Origin: an uncultured Veillonella sp.
Lineage (GTDB): Bacteria > Bacillota > Negativicutes > Veillonellales > Veillonellaceae
NCBI GenBank assembly: GCA_900549845.1
Contig: URPT01000042.1
Coordinates: forward strand, 1 to 11,397
Direction of reading: 5' to 3'
Length of the DNA: 11,397 bases
The notes under the pieces were generated by a model that was given only the letters and a program-made list of their open reading frames with translations, was not told the origin of the DNA and did no database searches. The position numbers and the translations under genes are program-made. How positions within the stretch are numbered: position 1 is the stretch's first letter; each line of letters opens with the position of its first letter. Below, one piece after another: positions 1-6,117 of this stretch.

Positions 1-398
1 CCGAACAATACGGACACAACTACGTTAGCCGTTTTACGACCAACACCAGGTAATTCTACCAGTTGATCAAATTCACGTGGTACCTCACCATGATATTGTT
101 CTACCAAGATTTGACAGGTAGCAATTAAGTTTTTCGCTTTAGACTTATAAAGACCGCAATCTTTAATAAGAGTTTCTAGTTTTGTAACCCCTATTTCAAG
201 CATTTTAGCAGGATGATTTAATTCAGGGAACAATCGTTTCGTAACAATATTAACCCTTTCATCCGTACATTGTGCAGATAAAACAACGGCTACTAATAAT
301 TCAAATTCATTTGTATACTCAAGGGCAGGTTTTGCATCAAAATAATGCTCTTCCAATAATTTCAATTGCTCTGCCTTTATTGCTTTTGTTACACGCAT
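1..398 (-). CDS. nth: Endonuclease III, N-terminal part (runs off the window)
   Basis: Base-excision-repair DNA glycosylase/AP lyase that removes oxidised pyrimidines and nicks the abasic site. About 132 residues are visible, translated from the complement of 1-398. The N-terminal helices include the family stretch LLVAVVLSAQCTDERVN (residues 34-50). The helix-hairpin-helix motif LPGVGRKTANVV follows at about 116-127. Lys122 in that motif matches the catalytic lysine of E. coli Nth (Lys120). The catalytic aspartate and the Cys4 iron-sulfur cluster loop lie beyond the window edge, so I cannot confirm them. The ATG at 396-398 is preceded by an AAGGAGA ribosome binding site, which supports this start. 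The gene is divergent from the DUF896 gene, sharing about 120 bp of upstream DNA. MutY is the nearest alternative, but the local sequence reads as Nth. Confidence 0.93.
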   Translation of the reverse strand, partial: MRVTKAIKAEQLKLLEEHYFDAKPALEYTNEFELLVAVVLSAQCTDERVNIVTKRLFPELNHPAKMLEIGVTKLETLIKDCGLYKSKAKNLIATCQILVEQYHGEVPREFDQLVELPGVGRKTANVVVSVLF

Positions 399-445
399 AC
401 AGCTCTCCTTTCTCACTTGTGAAAGTACAGACGCGTACAACTTAT

Positions 446-454
446 ATCTTACCA
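446..454 (-). promoter_or_regulatory. Possible extended -10 promoter of nth
   Basis: Read on the minus strand this is TGGTAAGAT, a TGn extended -10 with a 5/6 match to TATAAT, about 48 bases upstream of the nth start. No good -35 hexamer is visible 16-18 bases upstream, so the call rests on the -10 alone. Confidence 0.35.
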
Positions 455-474
455 TACGTATTCATTTAGTTCTA

Positions 475-483
475 TGTTATAAT
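475..483 (+). promoter_or_regulatory. Extended -10 promoter of the DUF896 gene
   Basis: TGTTATAAT is a perfect TGn-TATAAT extended -10, ending 38 bases before the DUF896 start codon. The expected -35 position (about 455-460) does not resemble TTGACA, which is tolerable for an extended -10 promoter. Transcription would start near 489-491, at the left edge of the inverted repeat at 493-509. Confidence 0.6.
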
Positions 484-492
484 AAATCAAGT

Positions 493-509
493 TATTCTAA
501 TATAGAATA
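493..509. promoter_or_regulatory. Perfect inverted repeat, possible operator
   Basis: TATTCTA-ATA-TAGAATA has 7-bp perfect arms around a 3-bp centre. It lies between the -10 (478-483) and the AGGAGG ribosome binding site (511-516) of the DUF896 gene, over the expected transcription start. That position suits a repressor site. A role in mRNA is less likely because a 3-nt loop and AU-rich arms would be weak. The binding protein is unknown. Confidence 0.4.
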
Positions 510-521
510 CAGGAGGTCAAT

Positions 522-791
522 ATGAGCAATATTAACGATACATTAAAACGTATAAATGAACTAGCAGCAAAGAAAAAATCTGGGCAACAACTCACACCAG
601 AGGAATTAGCAGAAAAAAAAGAACTTTATGAGATTTACTTAAGCTTCATTCGAGGCCAAATCACAGATACATTGGATCGTGTTGAATTCGTGGATCCAGA
701 AACAGGTGAACGTACAGCGCCTAAACGAGCACTTGAAAACTTAGCTAAAGAAGCTGACAAAGATATTAAAGAACATAAAGACATTCACTAA
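522..791 (+). CDS. DUF896 (UPF0291, YnzC-like) small protein
   Basis: An 89-residue soluble protein of the DUF896 family, whose biochemical role is not established. The N-terminal half is a predicted helical hairpin with the family pattern RINELAAKKKSG (10-21), LTPEELAEKKELYEIYL (24-40). A conserved second part follows with VEFVDPETGER (54-64). The tail is charged and Lys/Glu/Asp-rich, longer than I recall for B. subtilis YnzC. There is no signal peptide or membrane segment. The start is secure: AGGAGG at 511-516 precedes the ATG by 5 bases, and an extended -10 lies upstream. The gene stands alone, divergent from nth and convergent with the aminotransferase gene. In B. subtilis ynzC belongs to the LexA-controlled yneA-yneB-ynzC operon. 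No yneA or yneB homologue is present here. Confidence 0.9.
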   Translation: MSNINDTLKRINELAAKKKSGQQLTPEELAEKKELYEIYLSFIRGQITDTLDRVEFVDPETGERTAPKRALENLAKEADKDIKEHKDIH

Positions 792-797
792 TGTAAG

Positions 798-831
798 AAA
801 AGCCACTTGATACATGGATCAAGTGGCTTTT
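798..831. terminator. Bidirectional intrinsic terminator
   Basis: A perfect 14-bp inverted repeat, AAAAGCCACTTGAT, with its complement at 818-831 and a 6-nt loop at 812-817. It sits 6 bp after the DUF896 stop and 21 bp after the stop of the convergent aminotransferase gene. The A/T ends of the arms give a short U run in either direction, so it can serve both genes. Confidence 0.88.
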
Positions 832-852
832 CACATAAGTTTTACTTATCTA

Positions 853-2112
853 TTATAATTTACCAAGACGTTTCATGGCATTATAAATTTTTTCGGCAAG
901 ACCTGTCATTTGGAATTTAGGAATACCGCATGCTGCAACGCGAATACCATTAGCTAAAGCGATAACATAGATATGTTCTTTTTTCAACTCTTCACAGATA
1001 GCATTAGCAGAATCTGTAGGAATCGTAATAAAGAAACCACCGCGATATGGCAACATAGGAAGACCAACTTGTGCCGCCTCTTGTTTAAATATATCAGCAC
1101 GATCGCGAATCAATTGATAATAGCTATTACGCTCATCTTCATAGGCCTTAAATTTAACAGGATCTGCTACAATATTAGCCATCGTGCGCATTGCAGGGCG
1201 GCAAATATTAGACCACGTAGCACGACTTGTAGATTTATTAATTTCTAAGAATTCATCAGCAATTTCTTCGTCATCAGAGATACCAATCATAGCACCTACA
1301 CGTTGACCATACATAGTGAAGCCTTTAGACAAGCTGTAACATACACATGTGAGGATTTCTTTTGGCAAATGACTGAATTTACTAAAGAATGCACGAACTT
1401 CTTCTTTTTCACCAGAATAATCAAGGTATGCAACATCAATGCCAATGATTACATTATTACGGCCTATAGCAACGAGTTCTTTTAAGAAATTTAGAATAGA
1501 TTCCCAATCTTTGTCCTCTATAGAGTAACCTGTTGGGTTATTTCCAGGTGTGTTAAACACAATTAAAACATTTGTTTGTTTCGCAGCTAATTCATTTACA
1601 CGATTTTGGAACGCTTCATGGTTAAAGTTATTATGTTCATCAAATAAAGAATACGTAACAAGTGTACGACCTACATCGCTACAAAGTATACGATAGGCAC
1701 CCCAGTACCAATCAGCAGTCAACACCTCATCACCAGGTTCTGTATAGTTATGAACTAAGTGATGAATACCGCCTGTACCACCTGTAGTAGCAATACTACG
1801 GATATGACCTTCTGGACGAGATTGTCCAAAGCATTCCGCCTCTGCAGCAGCAAGGAACTCAGGTACACCTGCAATCGGAGCATAACCAATATGTTCCATG
1901 TCAGAAAGCCCCAAATATTCTTCTTTAACAGTTTTGAGGAAAACTAAGTTACCTTCTTCATCATAAATAGCACCTAAAGTACCGTTTACAACATTCTCAC
2001 GACCATTTTCTTTTGCATCAGCTATTGCTTGTCCAGCAGTAACAAAGATCACGTCCTTTAATTTTTTCCCTTTTGCATGCTTTGCAGCAACACTTGTCAT
2101 AACTTGCACCAT
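853..2112 (-). CDS. Aspartate/aromatic aminotransferase, AspC/TyrB type (class I, PLP-dependent)
   Basis: Cytosolic pyridoxal-phosphate enzyme that moves an amino group between an amino acid and a 2-oxo acid. The best match is the Ialpha subgroup of E. coli AspC and TyrB. Visible landmarks in a 419-residue reading: glycine-rich TGGTGG (110-115), NNPTG (191-195, Asn192 near PLP), IGIDVAYLDY (224-233) with Asp226 for the PLP pyridine nitrogen and Tyr229, YSLSKGF (259-265) with Lys263 as the Schiff-base lysine, Arg271 for phosphate, and Arg391 in NGIRVAACG for the substrate alpha-carboxylate. The length fits the family (about 400). No residue settles aspartate against aromatic substrates. The start is uncertain: the ATG at 2110-2112 lacks a spaced ribosome binding site, while the ATG at 2098-2100 (residue 5) has AGGATGG 8 bases upstream and may be the true one. 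The gene has its own promoter and terminator, so it is probably monocistronic. Confidence 0.88.
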   Translation of the reverse strand: MVQVMTSVAAKHAKGKKLKDVIFVTAGQAIADAKENGRENVVNGTLGAIYDEEGNLVFLKTVKEEYLGLSDMEHIGYAPIAGVPEFLAAAEAECFGQSRPEGHIRSIATTGGTGGIHHLVHNYTEPGDEVLTADWYWGAYRILCSDVGRTLVTYSLFDEHNNFNHEAFQNRVNELAAKQTNVLIVFNTPGNNPTGYSIEDKDWESILNFLKELVAIGRNNVIIGIDVAYLDYSGEKEEVRAFFSKFSHLPKEILTCVCYSLSKGFTMYGQRVGAMIGISDDEEIADEFLEINKSTSRATWSNICRPAMRTMANIVADPVKFKAYEDERNSYYQLIRDRADIFKQEAAQVGLPMLPYRGGFFITIPTDSANAICEELKKEHIYVIALANGIRVAACGIPKFQMTGLAEKIYNAMKRLGKL

Positions 2113-2139
2113 CCTATCTAAAATGAATATTACACACCT

Positions 2140-2168
2140 ATCATACCTAAACTTATTTAATTATACAA
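2140..2168 (-). promoter_or_regulatory. Likely promoter of the aminotransferase gene
   Basis: On the minus strand, TTGTAT (2163-2168) and TATGAT (2140-2145) are separated by exactly 17 bp. The -10 matches consensus at 5 of 6 positions and the -35 at 3 of 6. It lies 27-40 bp upstream of the candidate start codons. The surrounding DNA is so AT-rich that chance matches are easy. Confidence 0.45.
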
Positions 2169-2212
2169 TGTGTATTTAAGAAATATATTGTATACATAAG
2201 AAAAAATACTAA

Positions 2213-2230
2213 TTACAATCTGAATTGTAA
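2213..2230. repeat. 7-4-7 inverted repeat in the aminotransferase upstream region
   Basis: TTACAAT-CTGA-ATTGTAA is a perfect inverted repeat about 45 bp upstream of the proposed -35. It could be a regulator binding site. The gap 2113-2303 otherwise shows no ORF worth calling and no RNA gene. It is very AT-rich, with several TACAAT/ATTGTA and GTATAC-like words. Confidence 0.35.
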
Positions 2231-2303
2231 AAAAGCTAAGGTATATAGTATATATACAATATCCTATACAAAATATTTTTATAAATCATATGCTAGTATT
2301 TAT

Positions 2304-2335
2304 AAAAAAAAAGACCACTCATTAGAGTGGTCTTT
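2304..2335 (-). terminator. Intrinsic terminator of the beta-barrel gene
   Basis: On the minus strand, an 11-bp stem AAAGACCACTC (arms at 2310-2320 and 2325-2335, 4-nt loop) is followed by a run of nine T's (complement of 2304-2312). It begins 7 bp past the stop codon of the gene at 2343-2912. The T run lies only on the minus-strand side, so the terminator is directional. Confidence 0.93.
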
Positions 2336-2342
2336 GATATTC

Positions 2343-2912
2343 TTAGAAGGAGTAGCCTACACCAGCGTGTAAACCATTTACAGTTTTATCATTGTTGTTT
2401 ACGCTATATTTATCATAGCCATAGTATACGTTCAAGTCTACATCAGGGCGAACTTCATATTGAGCACCTACTTGGTAAGTTTGTTTAATATCGTTACCCC
2501 AACCAGCTTTAGCAAAGCCGTTTACTTTTTCTGTCAATGGCACATGACCAATAACACCAGCTTGGAAACCTAATTCTGTATCATTTGTACGAATTGCAGT
2601 ACCAGCACCATATACGTTAACATTTGGATGCACTTTATAAACTAATGCTAATTGATGATCTTTAATGTCGCCGTTTTTTGCATTCAATTTATCATAAGAA
2701 TATTGAACTGCAGTTTTATTGGAAAGATCGTGTTGCAAAGAAACACCGAAACCGTCGTTGCTATTGCCGCCACCTTTAGATACATGTTGTTTAAATGCAT
2801 AATCAGCTTGTACTTTAGTGGAACCGTCGCTAATTTTTGTTACAGGTGCCGCTGCAAATGCACTACCTGCCACAACTGTAGCTGCTAGAGTTAATAATAC
2901 TAATTTCTTCAT
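2343..2912 (-). CDS. Small outer-membrane beta-barrel protein
   Basis: A 189-residue exported protein. Residues 1-20 form a clear Sec signal peptide (MKKL, a hydrophobic core, then GSAFA before AAP, with cleavage around 20-21). The mature part of about 168 residues alternates polar and hydrophobic/aromatic residues in about ten strands, for example TAVQYSYDKL, HQLALVYKV, VNVYGAGTAI, YQVGAQYEV and VDLNVYYGYDKY. It ends in HAGVGYSF. A terminal Phe after an amphipathic last strand is the usual recognition signal for the BAM assembly machinery. The mature protein has no cysteine and no SLH or peptidoglycan-binding domain. The size suggests an 8- or 10-stranded barrel of the OmpX/OmpA-barrel kind. 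A specific function cannot be read from the sequence. The start has AGGAGG five bases upstream. The gene follows ftsZ by 81 bp and has its own strong terminator. Confidence 0.85.
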   Translation of the reverse strand: MKKLVLLTLAATVVAGSAFAAAPVTKISDGSTKVQADYAFKQHVSKGGGNSNDGFGVSLQHDLSNKTAVQYSYDKLNAKNGDIKDHQLALVYKVHPNVNVYGAGTAIRTNDTELGFQAGVIGHVPLTEKVNGFAKAGWGNDIKQTYQVGAQYEVRPDVDLNVYYGYDKYSVNNNDKTVNGLHAGVGYSF

Positions 2913-2927
2913 TTGTACCTCCTATAC

Positions 2928-2945
2928 ACATATCTCAAGATATGT
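2928..2945. promoter_or_regulatory. Perfect inverted repeat in the beta-barrel gene leader
   Basis: ACATATCT-CA-AGATATGT has 8-bp arms and a 2-bp centre, and ends 5 bp before the AGGAGG of the beta-barrel gene. In the mRNA it could fold as a 7-bp stem with a UUGA loop. It has no T run, so it is not a terminator for ftsZ. It could be an operator or an mRNA element controlling ribosome access or stability. Confidence 0.4.
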
Positions 2946-2976
2946 CTTACTAAGTTACTTATTTACGAATGTTTTT

Positions 2977-2982
2977 ATTATA
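2977..2982 (-). promoter_or_regulatory. Possible -10 of the beta-barrel gene
   Basis: A perfect TATAAT on the minus strand, about 64 bp upstream of the start codon and just beyond the ftsZ stop. No convincing -35 is found in the ftsZ 3' end. If used, it gives a leader of roughly 55-60 nt that contains the inverted repeat at 2928-2945. Confidence 0.4.
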
Positions 2983-2993
2983 CACTCTATAAA

Positions 2994-4034
2994 TTAGCGT
3001 TTCATGAATACAGGGATATCAGGGATACCACTGTTTGTTGTTGTAGTGGATGCTGGACGAGATGTAGTAGTTGTTTTACCGAATTCTGGTACGCTTTTTG
3101 CATTAGAATTAAAGCCAGTTGCAACAACAGTAATTTGAACTTTATCGCCCAAGCTTTCATCGATAACAGAACCGAAGATGATATTTGCATCAGGGTCTGC
3201 TGCTTCAGAAATGATTTCAGCTGCTTCGTTGATTTCGAACAAGCTCAAGTTTGCACTACCAGAAATGTTAAGCAAGATGCCTTTAGCACCATCAATGGAA
3301 GTTTCCAACAATGGGCTATTGATAGCCATTTTAGCAGCGTCTGCAGCACGGTTTTCACCTTCGCCAATACCAATACCCATCAAAGCTTCGCCTTGTTCAG
3401 TCATGATAGTTTTTACGTCTGCAAAGTCAAGGTTGATTAAACCAGGAACTTGAATCAAATCAGAAATGCCTTTGATACCTTGACGAAGTACATCATCAGC
3501 TGTGCGGAATGCATCGCTCAAAGAACATTTTTTATCTACAACTTGTAACAATTTGTCATTAGGAATAACGATAATTGTATCAACTTTTTGAGTCAAGAAC
3601 TCAATGCCTTTTTCTGCTTGTGCACGACGACGTTTACCTTCAAATGCGAAAGGTTTAGTTACAACGCCTACTGTTAATGCACCAATTTCTTTAGCACATT
3701 CAGCTACGATTGGAGCAGCACCAGTACCAGTACCACCGCCCATACCAGCAGTTACGAATACCATATCAGCACCTTCAAGGGCTTTAATGATTTCTTCACG
3801 GCTTTCTTGAGCTGCTTCTTCACCGATTTGTGGATTAGCACCAGCACCAAGGCCTTTAGTAACTTTTTCGCCGATTTGAATTGTTACATCCGCTTTAGAC
3901 AATTCAAGCACTTGGCTTTCTGTATTAGCAGACAAGAATTGAACACCTTTAAGATCGCTATCTACCATGCGATTAACAGCGTTATTACCGCCGCCACCAA
4001 CACCGATAACTTTAATATTTGCAAAATCAGACAT
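2994..4034 (-). CDS. ftsZ: Cell division protein FtsZ
   Basis: Tubulin-like GTPase that polymerises into the cytokinetic ring at the inner face of the membrane. In 346 residues the following are visible: the nucleotide-binding VIGVGGGGNNAVNRM (9-23), the tubulin signature GGGTGTGAAP (99-108), and the T7 synergy loop NLDFADVKTIM (201-211) with catalytic Asp203 and Asp206. The globular domain ends at about 317. A very short Ser/Thr-rich linker (about 318-335) leads to the conserved C-terminal peptide IPDIPVFMKR (337-346), the docking site for membrane tethers such as FtsA or SepF. E. coli FtsZ has 383 residues; the difference is mainly the linker. The start has a strong AGGAGG. This is the last dcw gene here, separated from sbp by 138 bp, with no ftsA between them. 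Confidence 0.98.
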   Translation of the reverse strand: MSDFANIKVIGVGGGGNNAVNRMVDSDLKGVQFLSANTESQVLELSKADVTIQIGEKVTKGLGAGANPQIGEEAAQESREEIIKALEGADMVFVTAGMGGGTGTGAAPIVAECAKEIGALTVGVVTKPFAFEGKRRRAQAEKGIEFLTQKVDTIIVIPNDKLLQVVDKKCSLSDAFRTADDVLRQGIKGISDLIQVPGLINLDFADVKTIMTEQGEALMGIGIGEGENRAADAAKMAINSPLLETSIDGAKGILLNISGSANLSLFEINEAAEIISEAADPDANIIFGSVIDESLGDKVQITVVATGFNSNAKSVPEFGKTTTTSRPASTTTTNSGIPDIPVFMKR

Positions 4035-4106
4035 TGAACTTCCTCCTCTTATCGTTATCTATTGTATCAATATACGTCCCAATGTATCGATTTATATACT
4101 GACTAT

Positions 4107-4115
4107 CTTATAACA
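4107..4115 (-). promoter_or_regulatory. Possible extended -10 in front of ftsZ
   Basis: TGTTATAAG on the minus strand is a TGn extended -10 with a 5/6 hexamer, about 73 bp upstream of the ftsZ start. No good -35 is visible. The 138-bp gap between sbp and ftsZ, the longest inside the cluster, makes a dedicated ftsZ promoter plausible. I see no terminator in the gap, so read-through from upstream is also expected. Confidence 0.3.
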
Positions 4116-4172
4116 ATTACATTTATTTTACACTAAAATTTGAAAACTTTCCACTATATAGAATGGGATTTA

Positions 4173-4517
4173 TTAGAACCGCTTAGTCATAATTATTTTG
4201 CGTATAGCGCCTACATTAATAAATACACGTAACCCAAATCCAATAAGGGCCACATAGTATAGGTTAATGCCTATTAAATCACCAACATATACAAGAATAA
4301 CAGCTAATACCATATTTGAAAAGAACCCAATGACAAAGTTACTGAGATCAAAGGTTCTTTCCAATGCTGCTCGACTGCCACCAAATACTGCATCTAAAGC
4401 AGCTAGAACAGCTACCGAAGTATAATTCGAATAACTAGCGGGGATATGAAGTGGTGTTACCCATCCTAAGATAGCCCCTATAATTAGGCCAATGATGGCA
4501 AAGATATAGATATTCAT
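4173..4517 (-). CDS. sbp: Small basic protein Sbp (DUF1290)
   Basis: A 114-residue membrane protein of the DUF1290 family, found beside ftsQ/ftsZ in many Gram-positive dcw clusters; its molecular role is not established. Hydrophobic segments lie at about 3-20, 33-46, 60-80 and 86-106, giving three or four membrane spans. The family core is clear: IPASYSNYTSVAVLAALDAVFGG in two adjoining parts (25-35 and 36-47), then a GFFSNMVLA segment (64-72), and a basic tail (RKIIMTKRF). The length matches the family (about 110-120). The ATG overlaps the TGA of the DUF881 gene (ATGA), with TAGGAGG just upstream inside that gene, so translation of the two is probably coupled. The 138-bp gap to ftsZ follows. 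Confidence 0.92.
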   Translation of the reverse strand: MNIYIFAIIGLIIGAILGWVTPLHIPASYSNYTSVAVLAALDAVFGGSRAALERTFDLSNFVIGFFSNMVLAVILVYVGDLIGINLYYVALIGFGLRVFINVGAIRKIIMTKRF

Positions 4518-5209
4518 TCTTTACCTCCTAACTCATTAGGCTTCATATGTTCTTCTCTAAAAGTACCTGTGAAAGCAGGAATCGCTACATCCTCTTCTTG
4601 CTTTATAGTTACCTTTATCCCCCAATGTTTAAGTGAATCTACTACACCACCGCGCATAGTGAGCGCAGAATTTAATGTCTTTGGATCTCCAATAGCTTTC
4701 ACCGTAAAGGGAGCTCCAAAGACCTTCCCATTTACAGTAATAGTCGGGCCTGAACATCGTATTTCAGACGTTCCTATGAGGCGTTGATCATTAATAGCTA
4801 TCGCTTCAGCCCCACCAGCCCGTAATTCATTGACAATTCTTAGAATATCTTCATCATGAATTACATACAAATTAGGATTTTCACCACTTTGAACAGGCTT
4901 TAAGCTATCTTCAATCAACACGCTAACACCTGGACCTTTAACATTTGTTAAAGCCGCTTTCATCATAAGCTGTTCATCAGCTTTACCACCGCCATTGGCA
5001 CCAGATTTTTTTAGTGACTCAATTTGCTTTAACAAAGCATCACGTTCACTCTGGGCCTCTCTCAATTGTACCGCCAAATCGCCAGTTCGTTGTAAGCGAA
5101 TATTTTCTTCTATATTATCTTGCGTCATCTTATATTGGGTTACAACCATAAACCCTAATATACAGCTGACTATGGCAATTGCCCACCGTTCGTGTCTCAC
5201 GACAATCAT
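4514..5209 (-). CDS. DUF881 (YlxW/YlxX-like) membrane-anchored protein
   Basis: A 231-residue protein of the DUF881 family, which in Bacillus and relatives sits between ftsQ/divIB and sbp; its function is unknown but the context suggests division. Order of parts: one N-terminal membrane anchor (about 8-24), a heptad-like coiled coil (about 30-68), a Gly-rich hinge (GANGGGK, 70-76), and the DUF881 domain (about 80-211). The domain shows VKGPGVSVLIEDS (90-102), a segment around HDEDILRIVNELRAGGAEAI (118-137), INDQRLIGTSEIRCSGPTI (139-157) and APFTVKAIGD (166-175). The main domain should lie outside the inner membrane, though no signal cleavage is apparent. The start has AAAGGTAG close upstream, a modest ribosome binding site. 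It lies 23 bp after ftsQ and overlaps sbp by 4 bases. Bacillus carries two such paralogues at this place; here there is one. Confidence 0.9.
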   Translation of the reverse strand: MIVVRHERWAIAIVSCILGFMVVTQYKMTQDNIEENIRLQRTGDLAVQLREAQSERDALLKQIESLKKSGANGGGKADEQLMMKAALTNVKGPGVSVLIEDSLKPVQSGENPNLYVIHDEDILRIVNELRAGGAEAIAINDQRLIGTSEIRCSGPTITVNGKVFGAPFTVKAIGDPKTLNSALTMRGGVVDSLKHWGIKVTIKQEEDVAIPAFTGTFREEHMKPNELGGKE

Positions 5210-5232
5210 CTACCTTTATATTCAACATGACC

Positions 5233-6090
5233 TTATCTATCTTGTTTTTTATCATCCTTCTTAGTAGATGAATTTTCTGTAGTCGGTGCTCCATTTTGAT
5301 GTTTTTTGCCTTCTGGCATCACATCGGTTTTAATGTACGGTGACGAAACATTTACATCTATATACTGTACATTACCATGTGTCTTTTTAATATCTTGTAA
5401 CATCGACTGAGTTAGCTCTGCTTTTTTAGCTAAGTCTTTGCCATCCCCCAGTCGAATCTGTACACCTGATACAGTATATGCCATTATCGCATCAGGATCT
5501 CCAATATTAACCTCTGCAATATTCTTGAATGTCTCCTCATCGAGTGAGTTCAAATATTCAAGGGCGGCCAATATCGGTTTATCTACTACCGTATCACCTA
5601 ATAGTATATTTCCAGCTTTCACACCAGAAATCATAGGAACAGATGTGTCTTGTATAGCTGGCTCAGATGCGATCACTTGTCCCTTACTATCAAGGGTTAA
5701 GTATCCAAACTGGGCCGGTACGACTGCAACTGCCTTGCGTTCTACTACATTTACTACCATTGTCAGTGGCAACTGATAGCTAATTTGAGCCTCTTCGACA
5801 CGTAAGTCTTTCGACAATCTAGTTTTTAATTTTTCTGTACTAATTTGCAATATATTAACAGGTTCATGTATATCACCTGCTACCATTACATCTTGTACAG
5901 TTACCTTATCCGATCCAGTAACTTTTAAGGATCCAAAAGGAATAGGTAGTGTAAACAACCCCACCAACACGAGAGTAACTGCACCACCGATTTTTAACAC
6001 TCGTTTTCTAAATACAGCCCGTTCATCACGAACAGGTGTAGAAGACTGCATCTCCCCAGAGTTGGATGGATGGTTTTGCTTATCATCCAT
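5233..6090 (-). CDS. ftsQ: Cell division protein FtsQ/DivIB
   Basis: A bitopic divisome protein that, with FtsL and FtsB/DivIC, links early division proteins to septal wall synthesis. In 285 residues: a short hydrophilic cytoplasmic N-terminus (1-30) ending in basic residues (RKRVLK), a membrane segment (about 33-52), a POTRA-type domain (about 53-119) opening with SLKVTGSDKVTVQDVM (54-69) and closing with VVNVVERKAVAVV (112-124), then the FtsQ beta domain to about 253 (VSGVQIRLG at 207-215, YIDVNVSSPYIK at 243-254). The last 30 residues are hydrophilic and disordered-looking, rich in Lys, Asp, Ser, Thr and Asn. DivIB proteins often have such a tail. The start has AAGGAG 5-6 bases upstream. 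It follows ddl by 27 bp and precedes the DUF881 gene by 23 bp. Confidence 0.93.
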   Translation of the reverse strand: MDDKQNHPSNSGEMQSSTPVRDERAVFRKRVLKIGGAVTLVLVGLFTLPIPFGSLKVTGSDKVTVQDVMVAGDIHEPVNILQISTEKLKTRLSKDLRVEEAQISYQLPLTMVVNVVERKAVAVVPAQFGYLTLDSKGQVIASEPAIQDTSVPMISGVKAGNILLGDTVVDKPILAALEYLNSLDEETFKNIAEVNIGDPDAIMAYTVSGVQIRLGDGKDLAKKAELTQSMLQDIKKTHGNVQYIDVNVSSPYIKTDVMPEGKKHQNGAPTTENSSTKKDDKKQDR

Positions 6091-6117
6091 AGTTAACTCC
6101 TTATCTTCTATTAGCCC

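Noticed and set aside
272..469. A 65-codon plus-strand open frame over the start of nth
   Set aside because: It overlaps the well-supported nth coding region on the other strand and has no ribosome binding site or recognisable content.
2913..3440. A 175-codon open frame on the plus strand over the 3' half of ftsZ
   Set aside because: It is antisense to the clear FtsZ coding sequence, is rich in Cys and Phe as expected for a complement artefact, and resembles no family I know.
4127..4172. Possible terminator after sbp (the CTATATAG palindrome near 4154 and nearby A/T runs)
   Set aside because: The pairing is short and broken by mismatches and lacks a proper T run, so it is not a convincing terminator.
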